Shown: in pieces, positions 10,128 through 20,594 of the stretch
Numbering within the stretch: the stretch's first letter is position 1
Layout of the letters: every line of letters starts with the position of its first letter
From: Dactylellina haptotyla
Taxonomy: Eukaryota > Ascomycota > Orbiliomycetes > Orbiliales > Orbiliaceae
NCBI GenBank assembly: GCA_031310005.1
Contig: CM062388.1
Location: forward strand, 558,001-622,000
DNA: 64,000 nt
Direction: 5' to 3'
Position numbers and translations under genes: made by a program
The notes under the pieces: generated by a model
Seen by the model: the letters and a program-made list of their open reading frames with translations, nothing else
What the model was told of the DNA's origin: nothing
Database searches by the model: none

Positions 10128-12970
10128 ATGCAATCCCGAACCCAAACCACAACACAACAGGACAAGACTGTGGAAACCGTTAACACACCACCAACACCTG
10201 GTTTTGCCAATGATCACGGCGGTCAGATTGCTGAAACCATTAAGACACCACCAAGACAGGGTCAAAGGAACGAGACGAATCTAGAGGATCTTAGCAACGG
10301 CGATGTCTGGATCGACCAGTACACCGGAACAAGCAGCGCAGTGGGGGGTCTGCTTTTGGATGCAACCGACCTTGTTTCTGACCTTGTGGATGCCGTTCTA
10401 GGGCTGCCTGGCGTTGATTTAGGGCATCTTGAAGACATTCAAGTCAAGTTTGATCTCTGGGCTGATGGAGTAGAAGTGACTTCAGGAAGGCTTGACAATC
10501 TCATAGTGGCATCGCAAGAGCTCAAAGAATCACTTTATATCATCTGGCTTTCTTTCCTTAGATATTTGATAAAAGACAGTAAGTCAATATCACTAGAATA
10601 GTTTAATAAGATAGTAGCTCAGTGCCAGTGCCTTGGTCATTTACAGGTCGCACATCATTTTATCAAACAATTATCGCAGCTTATTTTGGTCGAATCGATA
10701 GCCTTATCGAAAAGCTTACAGCTGGAGACAACCCCCACCATGACGACCGCAAGGAGGAAGAATGCCGACACCCGCCAACCAACGATGACTTGCAAAACCA
10801 AGTTACGAAATTCATTCTAGATTTTGACACTTTTAGAGAAAAGCTCTTGCGGATTGCCCCATTCCTAGCCGATTTTCTTCGCGACTATGAGCACAGAGAT
10901 ATACTTACATTTTTGGATGAGGAGGAATCCGACGATGAGCTCGGTCGAAACACGAATATCCAACAGTTCACCCCGCACAAGGATTTAAAGCCCCAGGATT
11001 GGTATCAAAACGGTATTAAAGAGGCGTTCCCACAAGTTGACGAAAATGTCTCGCAAATCATAGCTCGTGAGCTATGGGAACTTTACCGAAATATCAGGTT
11101 GGCGCTTTATTATCAGGTGGGAGCCGCCAAGGAACGGGACCCTGGCACAATTACCGAGCTCGATTCCACCTATGAATCAATGCAAAAGAGTCTTGCGGAG
11201 TCTTTAGCAGAGCGTGCTCCAAAACAAATACAGCTAGCATTAAGTGACATTGCTAGCGAGCTTTCTTCTAGCTCTTGTCAGTTAAAAGACAGACCCCAGG
11301 TCCCTCCGCCGCCACAAGGTGTTGTTCTGGGGCCTGATGTTATTTTCAAATGCCAATTCTGCCTTGAGATGGTGTCCAACGTCGATACCACCAAGAAGTG
11401 GAGGTGCGCCAATAACGCTACTCTTTATTGGTTGTTCCCGCTAACAGTGTAACTAACTATTAGAAAACACGTGCTATCAGACATCCGACCTTACTTTTGT
11501 ACCTTTTCAGATTGTCCTAGCAGCTCGATACGTTACAAGACCAAGACAGAATGGATGGCCCATGAAGTCCAATATCACCGTCTTGTACCCTTCTGGAAAT
11601 GCAATTCCGATAAATGCGAATATAAGGCCGATAGCGAAACAAAACTACTTAATCACCTGATAGCTGATCATAGCGTGTCTTGGCAAACATCAGGAATACG
11701 AGGCCTACTAAACAGTGCTCGTAGTGCAGAACTTAATGAAAAACTTTCTTTTTGCAAGATATGTAGGAAAGACTTACCAAGCCGTGTATCTCGCCTAGCT
11801 TCGCATATCGGCCGGCATTTGGAAAATTTTGCGCTCCCGATACTATCAAGACTCGACGATCGGGAGGTCTCGAGCAGCCAAGAGGAATATTCTGATGACA
11901 GTTCCGACGAAACTGCCCACACTCAACATATATCAGACCCTTCTACCGCTAGTACTAACAGCAATCTCCGCCCTAGGAATCCTAACAGAGAGGCCCGCTT
12001 CCTCTGCCCAGAACTAAATTGCAAAGAAAATTTTATTAGCAAAAGAGAGTTTGGTAGACATATGGTCTCAACACATCGAATCAAGTTTTTTAAATGCCAG
12101 TTCTGTGGTAAACGTTTCGCCCGTTTCGATAGCCTCAGAACTCACCAATCAAAGTCTAACAGATGTATCAAATACTATCAAAATTCCCAGCATTCAATCC
12201 CAGAATTGCAACGGGCAACCTCAGTATCACCCCTTGATACGATAAATCGTAACAGGCAGAACCGCTACCCCTGCACGGAATGCAAAGCATCCTTTACTAC
12301 CTATGAGGAATTTGGTACACATATGTTCTCCGAACATCAAATCATAGCTTTCAAATGTCAATGCTGTAATACTAAGTTCGCCCGTGGCGATTACCTCAAA
12401 TTTCACCTTAAAGACTGTAAGAAGTTTATCGAATACTGCCGTCAAAATCCCCTAAAATCAATCCCTGAGTTAGAGCAGGACGCTACAGGATTACTATTTC
12501 ACAAGAGAAATAGTTACAGTTCAATTAAAGTCGATACACAACTGAGCGAAGTCCCTTCGTCCGTTGACCATGCCGATTTTATTGGAGAGAATCAAGTTCC
12601 ACAATCGAAAATTCCAGAAGGCTTACCTCTAGGCTTTGACGATTCGCCAAGAGAAGTAATCACAGGGCAGCAGCTTAGAGTACAGGATGAAAGTCTCGAC
12701 CTACCGACGTCGTCCAGCATGACCAAAGAGAAAGAACCTGTATCTTTTGACGACGCTATATCCTATGTAAATAAAGTAAAGGAGACATTCTACGAGGAAC
12801 CGCATATCTATAGAGAATTTCTAGAGATATTGCAAATATATCAAACGGAAGGTAAGAGTATCGCGGAGGTGAATCGCACTATATCGAATCTTTTCGCTGG
12901 CCACCCCGAGTTGCTTGAAGGGTTTAAGCGGATGTTACCGCCGAAGAAAACGCCTGGGGATTCTAGATAA
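10128..12970 (+). CDS. C2H2 zinc-finger protein with AcuF-type finger block and C-terminal PAH domain
   Basis: A 904-residue protein from exons 10128-10578, 10647-11403 and 11464-12970. Splicing restores KDS-RTSFYQ and, most clearly, KKW-RKHVLSDIRPYFCTF, the conserved start of the fungal AcuF-type C2H2 block (residues ~384-470). After it come an FCKICRKDLP...H...H finger and two copies of a module pairing a C-x4-C or C-x2-C finger with a second finger of the form KCQ(F/C)C...FAR.D. The last ~75 residues (from about 829) read as a paired amphipathic helix domain as in Sin3: FDDAISYVNKVKETF, then IYREFLEIL and LFAGHPELLEGFKRMLPP. PAH domains bind repression-domain helices of partner proteins, so a nuclear regulator is the inference. 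The N-terminal 150 residues resemble the helical leader common before AcuF-type fingers. ATG 10128 is the first ATG after a stop at 10089-10091. Confidence 0.82.
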
Positions 12971-13995
12971 GAGCGACGCAAAACTGAAATACGTAATAAA
13001 AGAGGCGAAAAGAGTACGTATATTGGACGCAATTTTCATATCTCTCCAACTACGAGGATGCTAATACAGGTAGTATCAGATATGATCGAAGCTGCCAACT
13101 TGTCATGAGGGCGATACGAAGAGTTGAAATATTTGAATTATCAGGCTACAGTTAGTAGGCCCTAGTACACTAGGGGAGACATCTTAGCTTAGTATGAGTG
13201 ATCATTTGCTTCTAGTTGGCTCATGAATTGATGTATACTAGGAACTGGGATGTTGGGTAGAATCTCTGGTCTATAAAGTAGTTGAAATGGAATTCTAGAA
13301 CATTGATTGGAGGTAGGGTTATGGAAACGCTACCATCACGCAGTTTTCTCAACAGAAATATAGATCAACAAGGAAGAAGGCTGTTGTGTTTTGGTTTGGG
13401 TTCGAGACTGGGAAGAAGCTGGGAATCGATCCGCTAAATTGTGTTGTGTTGTATATTTGGCTAAGGCACCGCAATAGCGCATTTCTCCAAGCAGGCTACA
13501 CTCATTGACGTAGACGCTTGTGCACCATAGAGGGATTGTTATAAAATCCAGGAAGTGAGAATCAGTAGTGTATCATTATGGAACTATCACTTCTGCCAAA
13601 TACCGCGTCTCCAATAACAATCATAGCTGATACCGAGGCCGTATAACACAAGCTGCAAATATTAAGACCCAATCAGGGGCGCCCACAAGCAAGCGGATTT
13701 ATCCCCAATTTTGTGGTATTCTGCGACTTTCCTAGTTTGGAATCTGCACCTCGGCTTCCTCAACGTCATGTACGCGAACTGAAATGCCAACAAACAACAG
13801 CCAACTTCTATCAAAGGTTTTGCTCAGCCGTCGCCAATTCCTTCAGCTATAGCGGCTGATGTATATACCCGGTCTTTCAGAAGCATCTTCAACGTTACAC
13901 ACTTTCCTCTATCTTTCTAGCTTCGATCACGCAATCCCGTCCTTCGACTGTCTTTCAATCCCCAAAACCCCCTCATTCCCAATCCCAGTTGAAAG
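12971..13995. other. Intergenic; promoter side of the HD-domain gene
   Basis: No gene seen. The last ~130 bases before 13996 are pyrimidine-rich (CTTTCCTCTATCTTTCTAGC and similar), with a TATATACC about 130 bp upstream of the ATG. This is typical of a fungal core promoter and leader. Confidence 0.45.
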
Positions 13996-14844
13996 ATGTC
14001 TGGCCCCGCCAATCCCGAGCGCTTAACTGCATCGGATCGCTCCATCCTCCCCGCTCTCCTCTCCAAGACCCATGCATTCGTCAAGGAGTATATGTCTCGC
14101 TACGACTCCTCACATGACTTCTCGCATGTCCTCCGAGTCCTCCACCTTGCTCTCCATGTCGCCCAGGCCGAGCAAAAGGTTCTGAATTCGGCAGAACCTA
14201 TTTACGACACCACAGTGATCACATTGGCAGCTTTATTGCATGACGTTGGAGATAAGAAATACATTAAGGAAGGCGAAGTCGTAGATCCGTGCCCCGTGAA
14301 AACATTCCTGGTAGGGGCTGGGGCGAGCGAGGGATTGGGAGACACAGTTCAGACGATTGTAGATGGGGTCAGCTACTCGAAAGAAATCAAGGACCCCCAG
14401 CGGGTGCTGGATTTGATCAAGGTGTTTCCAGAGCTGGTAGGTACCATGTGTCAACGATTTTTTGAGACTCTTATCTAAGACATTTCTTATTGTTTCTATT
14501 ATAGGCGGTCGTTCAAGATGCCGACCGACTTGATGCGATTGGGGCTGTAGGGATCGGAAGGACATTTACTTATTCAGGTGCGAAAGGAGCAGGGGGACCT
14601 GGGATGGAAAATGTATTGAAGCATTTTGAAGAGAAACTGCTCCGACTAGGTGACATGATGAAGACGGCGACGGGAAAAGAGTTGGCTGAGAAGCGGCTGA
14701 AGATATTAAGAGACTTTGAAAAATGCTGGTATGGACTGCTTCCCCCATATGAGATTATATGATATAAACCCCACTGACTAGTTTTATATTTGTAGGTTGG
14801 AAGAAAAAAGTATGGCTGGAGGGGTCGAGATTAACCTTGAATAG
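13996..14844 (+). CDS. HD-domain metal-dependent phosphohydrolase (YedJ-like)
   Basis: A 237-residue HD-superfamily hydrolase of the small YedJ-like type, widespread in bacteria and fungi. Exons are 13996-14436, 14505-14728 and 14796-14844. The metal ligands are all present: H44 in [11 protein letters not shown], the paired H82-D83 in [11 protein letters not shown], and D152 in [16 protein letters not shown], which is restored exactly at the first splice junction ([11 protein letters not shown]). A short third exon supplies the C-terminus [16 protein letters not shown]. The family hydrolyses phosphate esters, often nucleotides, but the physiological substrate is unknown. The start ATG has a clean context (AAGATGTC) and there is no signal peptide, so it is probably cytosolic. 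The 3' end converges on the receptor gene. Confidence 0.9.
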
Positions 14845-15240
14845 TCCCCAACCGAGACGTTGAAATACACAAGGTGTCACAAACTACGACAAGTGATTCA
14901 CACTCGAAATAATATATGTGAAATGCCACTCAATATCTTTTCATTCCCCGACGAAATATGTTTTAAGTATATTACAATATATAAGTAATTTATCATGGGT
15001 ATCCATAACGATCGTAAGCGTGATTGCTATGATGAGCATGAAAACAGAAAAAAAAAGACCAAGGATTCCGCCCGTATCAAGAACTCCGAAATATGACATC
15101 CCAAACGCAAGTCAACAGCAACCAAACCCCGCACATTATCGTAACATCTCCAAACGGAAAGGCAAGATATATACAACCAATAAACTAAAATCAGACCTAA
15201 AACACACCCCTAAAAGCAAATTATCCCAATATGCAATACA
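14845..15240. other. Convergent 3' intergenic region
   Basis: AT-rich spacer between two converging genes, expected to hold both polyadenylation regions. The open frame crossing it on the plus strand is Lys-rich and unconvincing. Confidence 0.5.
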
Positions 15241-17226
15241 TTAAATCTGTCGCTTCATTTCTCTTTCCAAGATCTTTCTTTGCTGCGCCCTCGCCCGCTG
15301 TCTTAGTCTGATGCCTTCAACATCTCCCTTAATATAATCGATACTCTCGCCGCTCTCATTCTTCGATGTTCCAACTCCACCGAGAGCCAAGTTCGCTTCT
15401 GACCCAGAATCATCTGCCAGCTCGTTCATGCTGAGCTCGTAATCGGAGCGAAGGTCGGTCCAGTGAGTTACCATAGTTGCACGCTTGTTCTCATCCCGTC
15501 TCATATAATTGTGGTGAGCGCGGGGTAGTGAGGCTGGCTGTGGTTCGTCTCCGTCGTCAAGCGACTGTCTGCCTTCAAGGTAGAATGTTTGCCGCGATTC
15601 AGGATCGTACTTATTGTTGCTCTCAATTACGGTGGTTGTTGTGATCTGATTGTTTGGATTCGCCAGTATAGCCATAGGAATATCCCCTCCGGCTGTAAAC
15701 TCGGGCTTGTATTCGAAGGCCTTTGTCTCGGTGACTTCGCTTACAATCTCCGTCTGAACGTTGATTCCCTTGCTAAGGTCTACCTTTTGTTCGCTCTCAC
15801 CCATTTCACCCATCTCGGGATCGGCGTTGTCGTTGACGGTACCGTGTGCCATAGCAACGCTGCCCAGTGTGCTGGTCTGCACTCTTTCGCCTCGCCAGAT
15901 GTGGTAGGCTCGCTGAAGAGAGGGATCCATGACGGCGATAAGAGCGTAAAACAGACCGCGAGCGCCGTAGAGTGCGTAGTATAGAGCGTAGAGAGCATAG
16001 TCACCCTGTGAATAGATACCAGATAGGATACTGATTCTGATGTCGGCGATAGTGATGACAAGGTTGAGAACGATCATGACGATGGGGTACAAAGAGATAC
16101 GAAGGATGATTCCTCGGAACTCTTGGTTCCCAAGTAAAGACCTTTGGGCTCCACGGCTGGCGCTGATACTATCACGGTGTTCCGGGGAATCGGACCGAGC
16201 AGTGCTTATGGTACCGTCCTTACCATTGGAGGAACCGTTCTGGTGTAGAACCACGAGGGAATTAAACTACTAAGAAGTTAGCATTGATAACAAACTGGAT
16301 GTTAGGGTGCTTCTATCTTACCTTGTGTTTATATAAATGATAGATTGTGGTAGAGCTGCAGGCGCAAGTAATGAAGACTGCGAGTAAAATCCAAAGCAAC
16401 TGCGTTGAAATTTGCCATTTCACTAATGATTTGCCAGTTAGTATATCATGGGTAGGCAGAGATAGTTACTGTACGACTTGAACTTACGTCGGTCCTCGTT
16501 GTTATCCGAAGTCAACCAGCAAACGCCGATAACATCGTCCCATCCGAACTTGCCTTTGATCAGCGGTGGGAGAGTGATGCCCAAATTCAGTATGAAAGTG
16601 CCGATCAGGTAGTACTTTTCCAGAACGATGCCGTTACAGAGATGGACAAGTACGAGCTCGAGGTTCAAGGCGACACAGGTAATAAGCCAGTTTGTAACAC
16701 CGAGCCAGAATTGAATCATCCTAATCAACCAGCAGAGATTAGTACACACTTCTTTCAAGTGGAGGCCTAAGACTAACTACTCACCATACACCGGCGACGC
16801 AGAAGAAACCCGGTTTAACCTCTACACAGATAATGTATCCAATGCAGTAGAAACAACTACAGAGATAGAAATTAGTAAAGATCGCACCAGTCTGAACGAA
16901 AATCAAATACATACTTTGAGATCAACGAGTAGATAATGAGACGGAAAGAAACTCTGTCTAGCGATTTCCGCGCTTCTTTATTGAGATATAGTATGGTGAT
17001 AAAACCCAATAAGCCTCCACAGAAAAGTAACGATATTCCAGCGAGGATTGCCGACATGTCGTTCTAGCGAATGTGCATTAGCGACCGACATGAAATACGA
17101 GATTAGTGTTCAGCTGGAGGAGCGCCTTACCATCATCTTAATTCTGGAAGTTGTGAGCCATGATGTTGGGGTCTCCGTCGTCGCCTCCACCGTCCTCGAC
17201 ACTAGAAAAGCCACTGTCGACTCCAT
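15241..17226 (-). CDS. Seven-transmembrane G-protein-coupled receptor, fungal type
   Basis: A 558-residue membrane protein from six exons: 17131-17226, 16915-17063, 16785-16856, 16488-16720, 16322-16422 and 15241-16266. All junctions keep frame, and the intron before exon 5 has a perfect TACTAAC branch site. The predicted order is an external Ser/Thr-rich N-terminus, TM1 (ILAGISLLFCGGLLGFITI, ~36-58), TM2 with IIYSLISN, TM3 with WLGVTNWLITCVALNLE, TM4, TM5 (LLWILLAVFITCACS), a loop of about 55 residues, TM6 (RISLYPIVMIVLNLVITI, ~270-290), TM7 (~307-330) and a 230-residue cytoplasmic tail with acidic and Arg-rich ends. The topology and the LYP-V-N motif in TM6 fit fungal Git3/cAMP-receptor-like GPCRs, but I cannot fix the class or ligand. 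Confidence 0.8.
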
Positions 17227-20200
17227 GTTGTGTAGCTTGTGTTGTCCGACTTTCTGTACTGGTCCAGTCGACAACTTCTCAGAAGAAATTGAAAAGTAAA
17301 AATGTGAATTTCCAAGAGATTGGAATGTAAGACTGAGTATTGTAAATTTGGAAGACGAGTTGATGCTACCGACTCATGCCCGATAAAAGCCAAGGAAACG
17401 TTTATTCTTGTCTCTTCATACTTATCGCCATAACGCCGTTTATCCTGTATTTTTCTATGCGATATTAGGAAGTCGAACGACTCTGAATTCGTATTCGGTA
17501 GATCCAACAAGAGAAAGACCAACTTCGGGAAGGAGAAACGTTTTAAAGGTCAGGTTTACTTTCGAAGCTAGGGTTTGACACCAAGGGTATCTAGCTCAAG
17601 TTCCACAGGCGGATCTTTAAAGCATTTTCAATATCTCGCTTTTGACTGTATGCAAAGTTGTCTTGGTATCTGCAAACTAGCGGTGGGTGCATATAAGACC
17701 CCCCATTTCTCTGTTTGCGAAGTGCTGTTGGAGCCATGTGGGTAGCTCCGCAGCTGGAAAATGTGGCAAGGATTCGTTCATTTCCCGGTCCCTGTCCGCA
17801 TCCCGCATGGAAGTCCCTAAAGAAGGAATGAAGTTCGTGATATTGTCAGATATTTTGGGGTGTGGTGGGAGCGAAAATTGAAAATTTCGGTATACGAGGT
17901 ACCACAGTACACCAGCACGCCCTTTATTTTGCTTGGAGCCTTGAGCAATCGGCGAAGACTTCATGCTGGTCCAGGGTGGCAGGCATATGCAAGTGTGGGA
18001 CCATCCCTGCGCCCAGGTCTACCCGCCCTCCCAATGGTTGCGTTCCCAAACCCACGATTAACCGACATGACATCTTTGTTTTCACCGACGAAAAGGGATT
18101 CTCAGCCAATGCGGGCGGCAAAAGAAATATTTTAAAAGTGCGTGGACAGGTCGTCATGTGGGTTGAACGTGGACTCGGACAAGGAAAGCTACAGGTCCGG
18201 ACCACACCTATAAAGAGCGTCTGATAAGAATCGATCGAAACGGGCGTCGAAACACAATGAAAAAAGAGAGATTGACGGCCCCAGCGCTGTTGCCTGCAGG
18301 GGGCCAATTTGCATCGCCAAAAACCCAAAGAAGTCAAAATATCGAGACCGAGTAGCCGGATCAGCAGCTTCGAGATGCGATAGGGATCCTGAGAAATGTG
18401 AATTTTGCCCACCGGAGCCAATCACCCAAAAACTGACAGGGCAAACTATGACCGGAGTCCCCTAGACCTGCGGCTTTTCAGACGGCGGAATCTGTGGTAC
18501 AGCTTTTCGCAGCTGTCAAAAATGGCATTGAGTTGACATATTGGGTCCAGCACGGCGTTGGTAACTTTTCAAGGTTCGGCTTCTCCAATGAGAAACTTAT
18601 TCTCAGATCACATTTTCAGAAATCCCTATCGTCCAAAGCTGTCACTTAGCTTCGGCCTGTGCCTTGTTCAGCGGGCGACAACGTAGCAACTCGGAAGCTC
18701 GAAAACGTTGGTGGCCAGAAACGTGCTAGTTCCTTTTCAACAAACGAAGGCAACCACGTTTCCCGGATCCCAGCACACCTCGCCCACTCACAGCCGTGGA
18801 ATGCAAGACATGGCTGGTGTTTGGGGCGACGGCGGAGACTTTTTTATTCGCTCGTGCATCTCACGTATTTGTTGCTCCTTGCCGCGATTGCGACTTGGAC
18901 TGTCGAGGACCAGTTTTCAAAGAACTGTCAATAAGCTTATCGTTGTTTCGAGTAAGGTGGCTAATATTGATTTCCCCAGATTCTACCAATTGCAAAAAAC
19001 CAGCAGGGTCGAGACCACGCGACAATTGGTACCAGAGATATTGTCCCATCTTATATACCATTATGACTGCGATAAATTGTGAGCTTAGCGGCTCGGTTGT
19101 ACAAGCTTCATCTGTTCAACTTGAATGACAATCATTGCCTTCGTGTCTAAGAATTTGGAACATTGCAAGTCGCTTGTGAATTGATAGGCTAGAACAGAAC
19201 CGAGGCCCACGAGATTTGGGGGTTCATGAAACAATGAAGCTCGCTATCAAAGACAGGAGTGATCATTTGGATGGTGCCGGCTGAGCTTATGATATGGTTC
19301 TCGGGAATTTCAGCTGACCGGGTCGAGTAGATATTATCGTGACCCATGGCCATGCAGGACCTCAAAGATCAGTTCCAACGCGGTGGATCACAAATCCAAA
19401 CAGCGACCCTGAAATGTGGATCGCTTCCTTAGCCAAGCTAAAGCCACGATCCCGACGACGTTTCATAAACAGAATACACTTCCCGTCTGAACGAAAGTGG
19501 GGTTTTCGTCGACCGGGAGCTATCAGTGTGTTCATCACAAGCGCAAGTATCACGCATATTGATCGCGCGCGGCATATCTCAGGGACAATAGAAACTTTCC
19601 GTGTGAACAATTAATTTATATTCACGGTCCCCTCTTTTCTAATTTGGCCACCGCCTCGAGGCTTTAGTACATGTACCGACAAGACCATTGTGCACATATC
19701 AGCACAATGGCCCCTTCATGTTGCTGTACGTATGTGCCCATCACGGTCACAGTGCTGAGAGCCGGATTGCCGGAAACTTGGTCATGTTTGTTTATCTTGT
19801 TGAAGGAAATTTCCCGGTTTGGAATATGAGTCCATGTCTCAGAAGCCTACAGGCGCCGACGCCACACTCTCGCCCACCAACTAATGTACACTCACAAACG
19901 GGGTTAATGTATGGAAGACGCATCGTGCATGGAACAACTGTTGAAATATATGGCCCACAAAAGATGCACGGGGTCGATATCGATACATCCTCGATTCTCA
20001 TTATACAGATATATTGGCGACGGTTATATGGCTATCTCGTCGAAGCTCCATCCAGATGGCCCGTTGTACATAGGAGATCATTATCGCGACGTTGGCGCCT
20101 CGTACGGGATAGCCCCACCAGCGCACAGATCGCACTCGCAACAAGATACGGGAGCAAGCCGCGTTCTAGGCAGTCCAAAAGCCCGATTTCATTCCAGCGG

Positions 20201-20594
20201 AACCGCCCTTACGGAAACAAAATCCGGTGGGTCTGGTCTTCATAGCGGCACAGCGCAAGCGTTATTCATCCTATCGTCAACCTGGAAATGAATCAAACGA
20301 GCAGATGATATCAACCCAGCATGTTATCTAAGTCGTTTAACCATTCGGATGCAAAGTAGATGTGCAAGTAATAATAGTAATATTGCATGATCTAGCTAAA
20401 TCTGAACCACAGTATGCCAACTCCTTACTACTCAAAAATCCCATTAATTTACCCCACCCTGACGGGGTTCGTAGAAGGAAAGAACAAGCGCGCCAGCGAC
20501 CAGACTGACTCAAACCGACTATCAAACAACCAAGCGTGCATAAAATCGTGACTTCGTGTGTATCCTTAAAGATACCGCCTCTTGGACGATATCC
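17227..20594. other. 3.4 kb without a supportable gene
   Basis: Many overlapping short frames lie on both strands, none longer than 185 codons and none resembling a family. The most protein-like text is a 126-codon plus frame near 19911-20291, which overlaps a 185-codon frame. Neither has convincing introns or homology. It could be an eroded gene, a non-coding locus or plain spacer. Confidence 0.4.
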
